64,000 nucleotides of DNA from an uncultured Bacteroidales bacterium. GTDB taxonomy: Bacteria; Bacteroidota; Bacteroidia; Bacteroidales; UBA932. The stretch's first letter is position 1. The number at the start of each line of letters is the position of its first letter. The notes below the pieces were generated by a model, which was given only the letters and a program-made list of their open reading frames with translations, did not search any database and had not been told where the DNA came from. Shown here one piece after another: positions 15,643-24,900 of this stretch. The position numbers were made by a program, and so were the translations under genes. Location: NCBI GenBank assembly GCA_944326235.1, contig CALVDH010000005.1, positions 35,550-99,549 on the forward strand, read 5' to 3'.

Positions 15643-16554
15643 ATGAGAAAGAATCTGATATTGATGTCATTATTCATCGTGCTGCTGTCATCGTGCGGTC
15701 TGGGATATAACGGTTCCCAAGTCAGTTCCCTGCTTTTTCGTGAAGAATACAGAAAGGTCATCAATGTGCTGAACAGGGATACGGCAGGACTGAGAGTGCC
15801 GGATGATGTTCCATTTCTATATAAGGCCGAACTAAGCGGATACAGCAGTGACATCCTTGCCGAGTACTACTATCACAGGGCCTATACCGGATTGAAGAAG
15901 TACAAAAAGGCGATAGTGCATATTGTCAAGTACCTTGAAAAGACAGGGCATGACAGGCCTTACTTTGAATCCCGCATCGCCTTGATTGATATGTGCTATG
16001 TCATGTTCAACCATCCGGAATACTCAATAAGACTGCTTGAAGAAAGTCTCATGGAGGACAGACGCAACTCTCAGCTGAAAGTCATGCTCGCATCGCTATA
16101 CGAATACGAAGCATACTGGGGAGGGGGTGACTGGCAAAAGGCAATAGACCTTTATGACGAGATAGAAGCATCATTGGATTCAAATCAGAGGACATTGCTG
16201 AACTACTGGAAGAGCAGCATATACGGAGACAGTGACAAGGCCCTTTCGGAGATAACAAAGTCACTGGAGAAGAGCGGATACACTGAGCTGGAAGACTTGC
16301 AGAGGCGAGCAGGGATTTATGAGAGCCGGAAAGACTATGAGGCGGCAATAGAGGATTATACGAGGATGATAGAGGTGTCGGATGAATCATACAGAGCATA
16401 TTATGGCAGAAGCAGCTGTTATGAGGCACTGGGAGATACATTGTCGGCAAGGAGGGACAGGAAAAGGGCAGAGCATCTTCAAGACAGTGTGCTGAGAGAG
16501 CGGTTCGTGAGAGATTCCGCAGAGATGAGCATAGTTATGAGAAACAGGATATGA
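15643..16554 (+). CDS. TPR-repeat lipoprotein (303 aa)
   Basis: ATG 15643, directly after repeat C, is preferred over an in-frame upstream start because it opens the lipoprotein signal MRKNLILMSLFIVLLSSC, with Cys18 as the lipid site. TPR hairpins are seen across the chain (AYTGLKKYKKAIVHIVKYLE; MLASLYEYEAYWGGGDWQKA; GIYESRKDYEAAIEDYTRMI; GRSSCYEALGDTLSARRDRK). The layout matches the 13377 protein, so the two are likely paralogues. Expected to be membrane-anchored facing the periplasm or the surface. The stop lies inside repeat copy D. Confidence 0.75.
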   Translation: MRKNLILMSLFIVLLSSCGLGYNGSQVSSLLFREEYRKVINVLNRDTAGLRVPDDVPFLYKAELSGYSSDILAEYYYHRAYTGLKKYKKAIVHIVKYLEKTGHDRPYFESRIALIDMCYVMFNHPEYSIRLLEESLMEDRRNSQLKVMLASLYEYEAYWGGGDWQKAIDLYDEIEASLDSNQRTLLNYWKSSIYGDSDKALSEITKSLEKSGYTELEDLQRRAGIYESRKDYEAAIEDYTRMIEVSDESYRAYYGRSSCYEALGDTLSARRDRKRAEHLQDSVLRERFVRDSAEMSIVMRNRI

Positions 16555-16603
16555 CAGGATTTTCAAAGGGTATATAAAAGTGGATTCACAAAAATTTGTC
16601 GCC
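16550..16603 (+). repeat. Cargo-array palindromic repeat, copy D
   Basis: TATGACA ... ATTTTCAAAGGGTATATAA ... AATTTGTC. It overlaps the stop of the lipoprotein gene. Confidence 0.7.
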
Positions 16604-16629
16604 ATGCCTAGACATGTTGATTACATACC

Positions 16630-17229
16630 ATGAAGAAGTTGATTAAAAGGATAATATACAGTATTCTAGGGGCTATTTTCATATTCATCGTCATTTGTTT
16701 TGGAATTACAGCTAAAGACCCATTTATAATTCCAATTCACACTAACGACATTCATTTTACCGATAAGTATGATTCTTCCGCCACACTTCTAATTCCTGCG
16801 GCATATACACTCAAAGATGGAACAATAGAGGGTGAATATAGAATAGCAGGAAAGACATACGGTACCCCAACGCGCAAGGAGAGAATATCACTTCATCCTA
16901 CTAAAGGCATAGTGATTTCCGGTAAATGGCATTCGGATTATGGTTTTCAACAGACAGTACTTATTAAAAACCGTAAAATTCGTTACCATGATGACCCTCA
17001 CAAAAGATTTAGAAGAGCACTTGCAACAGTAGACGGGCAGTTGTGTATTCTTCAATCTTGTATCCCAATGACTCTTAATCAATTCTCGGAATCTATTCAA
17101 AAATACTGTACTAATGCAGTTAATCTTGATATGGGAGATTATGGATATGGATGGTACAGAAAGATAAAATTTTCCAGAATCTTTAAATATAATCGGGACA
17201 AACAAAGTAACTGGATTTATATAGAGTAA
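16630..17229 (+). CDS. Membrane-anchored phosphodiester glycosidase-like protein (DUF2233/NAGPA fold)
   Basis: 199 aa with one N-terminal membrane helix (residues ~8-27) and no clear cleavage site. The C-terminal half has the order typical of NAGPA/DUF2233 proteins: RFRRALATVDG, CIPMTLNQFSESIQ, then AVNLDMGDYG in place of the usual ALNLDGGGS. These enzymes cleave or bind sugar phosphodiesters. The altered final loop leaves activity open. It is the last cassette of the array, bracketed by repeats D and E. Confidence 0.55.
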   Translation: MKKLIKRIIYSILGAIFIFIVICFGITAKDPFIIPIHTNDIHFTDKYDSSATLLIPAAYTLKDGTIEGEYRIAGKTYGTPTRKERISLHPTKGIVISGKWHSDYGFQQTVLIKNRKIRYHDDPHKRFRRALATVDGQLCILQSCIPMTLNQFSESIQKYCTNAVNLDMGDYGYGWYRKIKFSRIFKYNRDKQSNWIYIE

Positions 17230-17237
17230 ACATCACC

Positions 17238-17287
17238 TACGACACAATTCTGAGAGGGGTATATAAATTGAAAATTTGAAGAAATAT
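17238..17287 (+). repeat. Cargo-array palindromic repeat, copy E (diverged)
   Basis: ACGACACAATTCTGAGAGG leads to GGTATATAA and GAAAATTTGAAG. This is the weakest copy, after the last cargo gene. From here to 17580 only the iterons at 17477 are recognisable. Confidence 0.5.
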
Positions 17288-17476
17288 AGCGTAGGGAAAC
17301 CAACTAATACAACTTATTGATGTACAAAGATATTATTTAATACTATGCAAAGTAAGATTCATTTTACCAGTCTTGAATATGGCTAAATGCTGTAAGAGAC
17401 AAGTATTTTATTGAACAACTGTATGTTACAGTGAACAATCATTAACAGTCATTAACCGCAAACGATGTTCTGTACC

Positions 17477-17500
17477 TTTACCCCGATATTTACCCCTGTT
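17477..17500 (+). repeat. Right-arm iterons: two TTTACCCC repeats at 12-bp spacing
   Basis: TTTACCCC at 17477 and 17489, same orientation and period as the left array, 147 bp from the attR core. This mirrors the 148 bp at the left end. Confidence 0.75.
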
Positions 17501-17580
17501 CGTTATCTCGTGATATCATAGATGGGAAATATCGTTCTTTAAATTCACCTCAACTGTATAAATCGCTGATTATAAGGGTT

Positions 17581-17690
<110 letters not shown>

Positions 17691-17691
17691 C

Positions 17692-17720
17692 AGGTCAGTT
17701 TCCCACTGACCTTTTTTCAT
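17692..17720 (+). terminator. Original chromosomal terminator of tRNA-Gly
   Basis: AGGTCAGT-TTCCC-ACTGACCT followed by TTTTTT: a perfect 8-bp stem and a T run directly after the CCA of the right copy. Confidence 0.85.
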
Positions 17721-17772
17721 GCCCTGACCTTCCGGACCATACTCGAACTCGCGGCCCCGAATCACCATTCAT

Positions 17773-17803
17773 TTTGTTTTTATCGTTTAAATTTGTACAT
17801 TTG
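17773..17803 (+). promoter_or_regulatory. Promoter of pepP
   Basis: TTTG 17773-17776 and TACATTTG 17796-17803, 19-bp spacer. The ATG is at 17849. Confidence 0.75.
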
Positions 17804-17848
17804 CTTTGTTGCAATGTTAAGTACGGTAAAACTTAAAATATCTGATAT

Positions 17849-19246
17849 ATGTTCGCAAAAGAAGTCTATGTAAACCGGAGGAACACGCTGAAGACCAAGG
17901 TGGGCTCCGGTATCCTTCTGTTCCTGGGAACGGGTGAGGCAGCCGTCAACTACGCCGGCAACGCCTACCGCTACCGTCAGGACAGCACGTTCAACTACTA
18001 TTTCGGTCTGACCGACCCCGATCTGGCCGCAGTCATCGACCTCGAGTCCGGAGAGGAGATTATCTTCGGCAACGACGTGGATATCGACGACATCATCTGG
18101 ATGGGCCCTCAGCCGCTTATCAGCGACAAGGCCGCTTCTGTAGGTGTATCGAAGACGCTCCCTCTCGCTGAGCTGGAAGGCTACATCTCCAAGGCCAAGG
18201 CCGGCGGCCGCAAGGTACATTTCCTGCCCCCGTACCGCTATCAGAACATGATCCGCCTGAACCAGATGCTAGGCGTGCCGTTCGACCGCATGCGCAGCGA
18301 CGCTTCCGAGGAGTTCATCAAGGCCGTCGTATCGATGAGGCTTATCAAGGAGCAGTGTGAGATCGATGAGATAGACAAGGCCTGCAACATCGGCTATGCC
18401 ATGCACTTCACCGCCATGAAGATGGCCCGTCTCGGAATGGTGGAGCAGCAGCTGGTGGGAGTGATGGAGGGTATAGCCATCGCGGAGGGGCTGATGCCGT
18501 CGTTCCCGATCATCCTTTCCCAGCACGGAGAGACCCTGCACAACCACAACCACGACGGTATCCTGACTGACGGCAAGCTCATCGTGATAGACGCCGGAGC
18601 GGAGTCCAATACCAACTACTGCTCGGATTTCACCCGTACCCTGCCCTCGTCCGGCAAGTTCACCACCAAGCAGAAGGAGATATACGACATCGTGTCCGCT
18701 GCGAACAACCTGGCTCTCAGCATTGCCCGTCCGGGCATTACCTACACCGAGGTGCACCAGACTGTCTCCCGACTGATGGCGCAGGGCCTGATCAACCTGG
18801 GCATCCTGAAAGGCGACCCCGACGAGATCGTAGCGGCAGGGGCCCACTCGCTCTTCATGCCTCACGGCCTCGGCCACAACATGGGTCTGGACGTGCACGA
18901 CATGGAGGACCTCGGCGAGAACTACGTGGGCTATGACGACACCTACAGGCGCTCGTCGCAGTTCGGCCTCGGCTCCCTCCGCATGGGCAAGATGCTCGAG
19001 CCCGGCCATGTCGTAACGGACGAGCCCGGTATCTACTTTATCCCCGCCCTCATCGAGAAATGGAAGAAGGAAGGCATCAACACCCAGTACGTCAACTTCC
19101 CTCTGCTGGAGAAGGAGTACTACGACTTCGGAGGCATCCGTCTTGAGGACGACCTGCTCATCACTGAGAAGGGCTGCCGTCTGCTCGGAGCCAGGCGTCT
19201 TCCCATCACTACGGAAGACGTGGAGCGCGAGATGGCCGCAGAGTAG
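17849..19246 (+). CDS. pepP: Xaa-Pro aminopeptidase (M24)
   Basis: 465 aa, two-domain aminopeptidase P: an N-terminal creatinase-like domain to ~165 and a C-terminal pita-bread metallopeptidase domain. Metal ligands are in place: VIDAGAESNTNYCSDFTRT (two Asp), HGLGHNMGLDVHD (His), TDEPGIYF (Glu) and GGIRLEDDLL (Glu). It removes an N-terminal residue ahead of proline in the cytoplasm using two Mn(II) ions. First chromosomal gene after the element; single-gene unit ending at a bidirectional terminator. Confidence 0.94.
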   Translation: MFAKEVYVNRRNTLKTKVGSGILLFLGTGEAAVNYAGNAYRYRQDSTFNYYFGLTDPDLAAVIDLESGEEIIFGNDVDIDDIIWMGPQPLISDKAASVGVSKTLPLAELEGYISKAKAGGRKVHFLPPYRYQNMIRLNQMLGVPFDRMRSDASEEFIKAVVSMRLIKEQCEIDEIDKACNIGYAMHFTAMKMARLGMVEQQLVGVMEGIAIAEGLMPSFPIILSQHGETLHNHNHDGILTDGKLIVIDAGAESNTNYCSDFTRTLPSSGKFTTKQKEIYDIVSAANNLALSIARPGITYTEVHQTVSRLMAQGLINLGILKGDPDEIVAAGAHSLFMPHGLGHNMGLDVHDMEDLGENYVGYDDTYRRSSQFGLGSLRMGKMLEPGHVVTDEPGIYFIPALIEKWKKEGINTQYVNFPLLEKEYYDFGGIRLEDDLLITEKGCRLLGARRLPITTEDVEREMAAE

Positions 19247-19273
19247 CCCGCGAACCTGCCGGTATTCAGAAGA

Positions 19274-19309
19274 ACAGCCGGGCACCTCATCATCGGGTGT
19301 CCGGCTGTT
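19274..19309. terminator. Bidirectional terminator between pepP and pfkA
   Basis: ACAGCCGGGCACC pairs with GGGTGTCCGGCTGT. The two genes converge on it. Confidence 0.75.
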
Positions 19310-19331
19310 GTGTTTCAGCGGGCTGCAGGTT

Positions 19332-20321
19332 TTATATCGAGAGCACGCGGGTGATGTCGTACCACTTGGTGTTGATCTCGTTGTGGCGGCTGCAGGCCTC
19401 GGAGAAGGGGGTGAATACGGTCTCGTTCTGCATCTGCCCTATCATCACGCCCGAGCGTCCGCCGAGCAGGGCCTTGACGGCTCCATAGCCGAGGATGCTG
19501 GCCAGCACGCGGTCATTGCATGAGGGGGAGCCTCCGCGCTGTATGTGGCCGAGGGTGGTCACGCGGGTCTCGTAGTTGGGTATGCGTTCCTTAACCTTGG
19601 CCGCTATCTGGTTGGCGCTGCCCAGGTCGCCTCCCTCTGCGACAATGATGATGCCGGAGGTCTTGTTCTGCCGTCTTTCGTAGAGCAGGTACTCGCAGAG
19701 TTTCTCGATGGTCGTGGGAATCTCCGGTATCAGGGTGGTCTCGGCTCCGGTGGCCATCGCTGTGTTGAGGGCGATGAAGCCGGCGTCTCGTCCCATCACC
19801 TCCACGAAGAATACCAGGTTGTGGCTGTCGGCCGTGTCCCTGAGCTTGTCTATTGCCTGTACGGCGGTGTTGATGGCGGTGTCGAAGCCTATCGTGAAAT
19901 CTGTGCCGTAGATATCGTTGTCTATGGTTCCGGGTATTCCGATTACCGGCAGGCCGTGCTCCTTGTAGAGCAGGTCGGCGCCGCGGAACGAGCCGTCGCC
20001 GCCTATGACTACCAGGCCGTCGATGCCCAGCTCCTTGAGGTTGTTGTAGGCCTTTTCCCTGACAAACTTGTCCTTGAATTCGGGGCAGCGCGAGGACTTG
20101 AGGATGGTGCCGCCCTGATTGATGATCTTGGATACTGAATGGGACTGCATCTGCATGTAGCTTTTCTCGATGAGTCCCTGATATCCGCGGTAGAAGCCGT
20201 AGACTTCCTTCCCGCAGTAGATGGCTGTACGTACCACGGCCCTGATAGCCGCGTTCATTCCGGGGGCGTCTCCGCCTGAGGTGAGAACGCCGATGCGGTT
20301 GATTTTCGTCTTCGTTGCCAT
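19332..20321 (-). CDS. pfkA: ATP-dependent 6-phosphofructokinase
   Basis: 329 aa, the common size. It phosphorylates fructose-6-phosphate in glycolysis. Motifs: GGDAPGMNAAIR (N-terminus, ATP site), GGDGSFRGADLL, PGTIDNDIYGTDFTIGFDTA with the catalytic Asp, VEVMGRDAGF (substrate). The GGDGS form with Gly-Ser, and not the PPi-type Asp, points to ATP as donor. Divergent from dusB, with a probable -7 element (CAAATATA read on the plus strand) at 20357-20364. Confidence 0.95.
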   Translation of the reverse strand: MATKTKINRIGVLTSGGDAPGMNAAIRAVVRTAIYCGKEVYGFYRGYQGLIEKSYMQMQSHSVSKIINQGGTILKSSRCPEFKDKFVREKAYNNLKELGIDGLVVIGGDGSFRGADLLYKEHGLPVIGIPGTIDNDIYGTDFTIGFDTAINTAVQAIDKLRDTADSHNLVFFVEVMGRDAGFIALNTAMATGAETTLIPEIPTTIEKLCEYLLYERRQNKTSGIIIVAEGGDLGSANQIAAKVKERIPNYETRVTTLGHIQRGGSPSCNDRVLASILGYGAVKALLGGRSGVMIGQMQNETVFTPFSEACSRHNEINTKWYDITRVLSI

Positions 20322-20356
20322 GATTTTATATTTTTCAGTTTTTTTAAAATTCTACG

Positions 20357-20392
20357 CAAATATATTCTTTTCTGTAATTCTTTTTACTTTTG
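20357..20392. promoter_or_regulatory. Divergent -7 elements for pfkA and dusB
   Basis: Minus strand TATATTTG (20364-20357) faces pfkA; plus strand TACTTTTG (20385-20392) faces dusB. The -33 boxes are not clear. Confidence 0.5.
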
Positions 20393-20427
20393 CCCCTGCT
20401 TTTTTAGGATTACAAAACCGTTACAAT

Positions 20428-21408
20428 ATGAAAATAGGCGACCTGGACCTGGGACCCCGTCCCCTGCTGCTGGCTCCAATGGAGGATGTGACCGACCTCT
20501 CTTTCAGATATGTCTGCAAGAAGTTCGGAGCGGACATGATGTATACAGAGTTCATATCCTCGGACGGGCTGATAAGGGACGTTCCGGGGTCGCTGTACAA
20601 GTTGAGGATATTTGACTACGAGCGGCCCATCGGCATGCAGATATACGGGCATATCCCCGAGGCAATGGTGGAGTCGGCGCTGAGGGTGGAGGCGGCCGGG
20701 CCGGATGTCATAGACATCAATTTCGGGTGTCCGGTCAACAAGATAGCCCGCCGCGGCGCAGGTTCCGGGATGATGCGGGAGCCGGACAAGATGGTGGAGA
20801 TTACCCGCCGGGTGGTGGATGCGGTCAGGCTGCCTGTGACGGTCAAGACCCGTCTGGGCTGGGACGAGGACAGCAAGATCATAGTCGAACTGGCGGAGAG
20901 GCTCCAGGACGTGGGAATAAAGGCAATCACCATTCACGGCCGCACCCGCTGCCAGATGTACAAGGGGCAGGCGGACTGGACTCTGATAGGGGAGGTTAAG
21001 CGCAATCCCCGCATGAGGATCCCGGTAATCGGCAATGGGGATATCAAGACGCCGCAGGACGCCGCCCAGGCCTTTGAGAGGTACGGCGTGGACGGGGTGA
21101 TGGTCGGAAGGGCCAGCTTCGGGCATCCGTGGATATTCCGGGAGATGCGGCATTTCCTCGATACTGGGGAGGAACTTCCGCCCATGAGCGTGCGCGAGAG
21201 GGTCGACCTGGCCAAGGAGCATTTTGCCAAATCACTGGAGTTCAAGGGTGAGAGGACGGGAGTGCTGGAGATGCGGCGGCATCTCTCCTGTTACTTCAAG
21301 GGCCTTCCGGATTTTAAGGAGACCCGTCTCCGTCTGGTGACGGAGAATGATCCCGGGAAGGTCGTGGAGATACTGGACTATATAGGTGAAAGGTGGGGGG
21401 AGCGGTAG
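20428..21408 (+). CDS. dusB: tRNA-dihydrouridine synthase, DusB family
   Basis: 326 aa from ATG 20428; the frame extends upstream but homology starts at KIGDLDLGPRPLLLAPMEDVTD. FMN-dependent TIM barrel that reduces uridines in tRNA D loops. Seen: LLAPMEDVTD, DINFGCPVNKI with the catalytic Cys, GSGMMREP, ITIHGRTRCQMYKGQADW, VIGNGDI and VMVGRASFGHPWIF (FMN phosphate). Convergent with the small membrane gene 4 bp downstream. Confidence 0.93.
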   Translation: MKIGDLDLGPRPLLLAPMEDVTDLSFRYVCKKFGADMMYTEFISSDGLIRDVPGSLYKLRIFDYERPIGMQIYGHIPEAMVESALRVEAAGPDVIDINFGCPVNKIARRGAGSGMMREPDKMVEITRRVVDAVRLPVTVKTRLGWDEDSKIIVELAERLQDVGIKAITIHGRTRCQMYKGQADWTLIGEVKRNPRMRIPVIGNGDIKTPQDAAQAFERYGVDGVMVGRASFGHPWIFREMRHFLDTGEELPPMSVRERVDLAKEHFAKSLEFKGERTGVLEMRRHLSCYFKGLPDFKETRLRLVTENDPGKVVEILDYIGERWGER

Positions 21409-21412
21409 CCCG

Positions 21413-21640
21413 CTATTCTATTTTCTCTCCTGTCCACGACTCTATGACAGACCGGTAGGCCAGATAGCTGACGGGGCTGGCGATGACCAGGCTCAGCATT
21501 ACCTTTATAAATATCTTGCTTAATCCGAGCCACTCGCGGCAGATGTACATCATGAGCAGGAACAGGAGCGTTTCCAGGACTATGGCTATCGCTCCGGCTA
21601 TTATTTTTCGGAAAAGGGACAGCTCGATTTTTTTCTTCAT
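21413..21640 (-). CDS. Small two-helix membrane protein (75 aa)
   Basis: Two hydrophobic helices (residues ~12-32 and ~42-60) with a positive N-terminus (MKKKIELSLFRK). Unknown family; such proteins are frequent in Bacteroidota. It converges on dusB with only 4 bp between stops. Coding is likely because of the hydrophobic pattern and the clean start. Confidence 0.55.
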   Translation of the reverse strand: MKKKIELSLFRKIIAGAIAIVLETLLFLLMMYICREWLGLSKIFIKVMLSLVIASPVSYLAYRSVIESWTGEKIE

Positions 21641-21748
21641 GGCAGGTAAGGTTTTATAAGGTTAGCGGCCCAAATATAATAAAAATCCGGCGCAAAAACA
21701 AGCCTTAAATCTGTAAGAATTTTTTAAAAAAATTTTCCCTAAGAAATA

Positions 21749-21778
21749 TTTGGAAAAATGAAAAATATCCTATCTTTG
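21749..21778 (+). promoter_or_regulatory. Promoter of the susC operon
   Basis: TTTG 21749-21752 and TATCTTTG 21771-21778, 18-bp spacer. It leaves a 5' leader of about 200 nt before susC. Confidence 0.8.
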
Positions 21779-21867
21779 TATAGGAGAAAAACAGGGAAGT
21801 ATTGACTTTAAGCTGAAAACCAGTGAATTACTTCAGATATGAACTGATAACTAACCTTTAAAGTGCA

Positions 21868-21945
21868 ATGTATGAAAAAACCGCTCATTCTACTAAAAGA
21901 TGTCGTTATGCTGTCATCTTCTTACAGTTTATAAGGCAATCCTAA
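21868..21945 (+). other. Leader region with two overlapping short ORFs before susC
   Basis: ATG 21868 opens a 25-codon frame ending at TAA 21943-21945. ATG 21872 opens a 20-codon frame (MKKPLILLKDVVMLSSSYSL) ending at 21934. Both lie in the transcribed leader, and either could be a regulatory leader peptide. No signal decides between them, or shows that either is translated. Confidence 0.3.
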
Positions 21946-21981
21946 AACTATCGTTATAATTTTAAATTAAAACTAACCCAA

Positions 21982-24900
21982 ATGAAAAAATTAATTATCA
22001 CCACTCTGGTGGCGGTGCTGTCGTTTCTGCCGTCCGTGCTAAGTGCGCAGACCAGGACCGTTACCGGTACAGTACTGGACGCCGAAACAGGCGAGCCTGT
22101 CCCGTTCGCGTCAGTGGCGGTAAAAGGTTCCACGACTTTGGGAACCTATACGCTGGATGACGGAACATTCTCCCTCCCGGGTGTTCCCTCGGACGCTACA
22201 ACCCTTATCGCGAGTTTCGTGGGTTATGTAGATGTCGAGGTACCCATAGGCAGCGGTACCAATCTGGTTATCTCTCTGGAACCCGACGCCCTCATGCTGG
22301 ATCAGGTAGTGGTTACCGCTCTCGGTATCCAGCGTCAGGCCAAGGAGATCGGATATTCGGCCGCAAAAGTATCCTCGGAAGACCTGAACACTACCCAGAA
22401 CTCGGATGCCACCCAGGCCCTTATCGGTAAGGTGTCCGGTCTGCAGATCAGTGCCGCTTCCGCATCCCTCGATGCCGAGGTGCGTATCAACCTCCGAGGC
22501 AGCCGTTCGTTCCTCGGTGACAACCAGCCTCTGCTCGTTGTCGACGGTGTTCCCACCCCTCTGGACTTCCTCCAGTCGATGAACCCGAACGATATCGACA
22601 ACATCTCCGTCCTCAAGGGCGGTAGCGCCGCGGCCCTCTACGGTTCGTCGGCAGCCAACGGTGTGCTCTATGTCACCACCAAGACAGGTGAGAAAGGCCG
22701 CCCGAGGATTACCTACTCCCTGACCACCACCTTCGACAAGGCCTCTTACTTCCCCAAGTATCAGAAGAGGTTCGGTCCTGGTGCCGATGATGAGTACGGA
22801 TTCGGCTCCTATATCAAGGGCGAGAACCAGCAGTTCGGTCCAGAGTTCGACGGCTCTACAGTGCCTATCGGCTCGATGTTCCTCGATGCCAACGGCGAGC
22901 CCAAGCAGCTCTACGAGACATACTCCTTTAAGGAAGGTGCCCGTGAGAACTACTACGAGACAGGTGTCGGTATCCAGAATGACGTGTCCTTCTCCTCCGG
23001 TGGAGAGAACGGCAACTTCTTCCTCTCTTACCAGAACCTGCACCGTACAGGTACCGTAGCAGGTGATGTCATGGACCGCAACACCGTCCGTTTCAACGCC
23101 TCGCGTATCTACAAGAGTTTCACGGCAAGAGTCAATGTGTCCTACTCCAACATGCAGGGTGACTTCAACAATTCCGGCTCCAACGGTCTCTATAACTTGT
23201 GGAATACTCCTGGTCACATCAATCTGCCGGCCTACAAGGACTGGAGAAATGTAGAGGGCGGTAATCCTGACCAGTGGATCAATGACTACTATACCAACCC
23301 GTACTCCCAGATCGATCTGTACCGCAGAAATTTCCGCAGTGACCGCTTTACGGGATCCGGTACTCTCGAATGGGCACCTCTGAAATGGCTCCGCTTTATG
23401 GGCCGTGTCGGAATCAATACCAATACCAGGAACTCCAGCGAGTCCGATTACGCATGGCATTACAGTGACTATGCCAGAACCTCAGGCCGCAGTTATGCCA
23501 CGTCAGATGATTATTCCCGTTATGAGACATCATCCGCGTTTACTCAGAGGCTCAATGCCGACGTCATGGCATTCGCAGAGCATCAGTTCGGCAAGAACTT
23601 CGGTATCAAGGGAATGATTGGATGGTCCATGAATACCCGCTACTCCGACGACAAGGGCGTTGAGGCCACACAGCTCGCTCTGGATGACCTCTTCAACGTC
23701 CAGCATAAGATCGGTGAGCTGCAGGGCAACAACACCATCACCAGGACCAGGTCTCAGGCTGTCTATGCAAGTATCGACTTCAACATCCTCGGCTGGATTT
23801 ACCTCCAGGTGACCGGGCGTAACGACTGGACCTCCCTGCTGGACCAGAGCAACTGGTCGTTCTTCTATCCCGGTGCCAACATGTCCCTGATGCTTTCGGA
23901 CGCCATCCCCGCATTGAAGAACAGCGAGTGGCTCTCATACCTGAAGCTCCGCGGAACTTTCGCCAAGGTGGGTGCCGTGAACGTAAGCCCTTACAGGCTG
24001 TACAACACAGCCGAGGTGGCTGATCCCTTCCCCTTCGGAACACTGACATCCTACCAGTTGAACCAGAGCCGCCGCAATCAGTACCTGAACCCTGAGTTCA
24101 CCACCGAGTTCGAGGTGGGTCTCGAGGTCGGCTTCCTCAAGGACCGCATCACTTTCGAGGCGGCGTACTATCGTCAGAAGACCACTGACCAGACCGTTAA
24201 CGTCAGCCTGCCTTACTCCACGGGTGCCGAGTCCCGCTACATCAACGCCGGTACCATGGTCGGCCAGGGAGTCGAGCTCGACCTCCGTCTGACCCCCGTG
24301 CTGGAGTTCGGTGACTTCTACTGGAACGTATTTGCCAATGCCACCTTCGCCACTTCCGAGGTTACTGAGCTGTACGGAGGTCTTGACGAACTCGCGATAT
24401 ACAGCCCTATCTATGCCATCGTAGGAGAGGCGTTCCCTTATATCAAGGCTACAGACTTCGTCCGGACCCCCGATGGAAGGGTTATCGTGGATCCCGAGAC
24501 CGGTCTGCCGACTCTCGGAGACATGGTCAACATGGGCTGCACCGAGCCTAAGGTCCGCCTGGGTCTCTCCACAGAGTTCTCCTGGAAGGGTCTCTCGCTC
24601 AACGCCACCTTCGAGTACAGGGGCGGTCACGTGGCCCGTTTCGACGCTGAGAGCGACATGCTCTTCTCGGGAGCCTCCTATATCTCGGCTATCACTGGCC
24701 GTGAGAGGTTCGTATTCCCCAACTCCGTCATAGCCGTAGAGCAGCCTGACGGAACAGTAGAATACGTGGAGAATACCAATATAACCGTCAATTCAGGTGG
24801 TAAGGACTTCTGGCCCAGCCTCTACCGTTCGGCTGTCGCTGCCCGCGTCGTCAGTGCCAACTCCTGGAAGCTCCGCGAGCTCTCCCTGACCTGGAAACTC

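Noticed and set aside
17700..17765. A second tRNA on the minus strand after attR
   Set aside because: Only a T-loop-like segment is present; the stem does not close and no acceptor or anticodon arm can be drawn.
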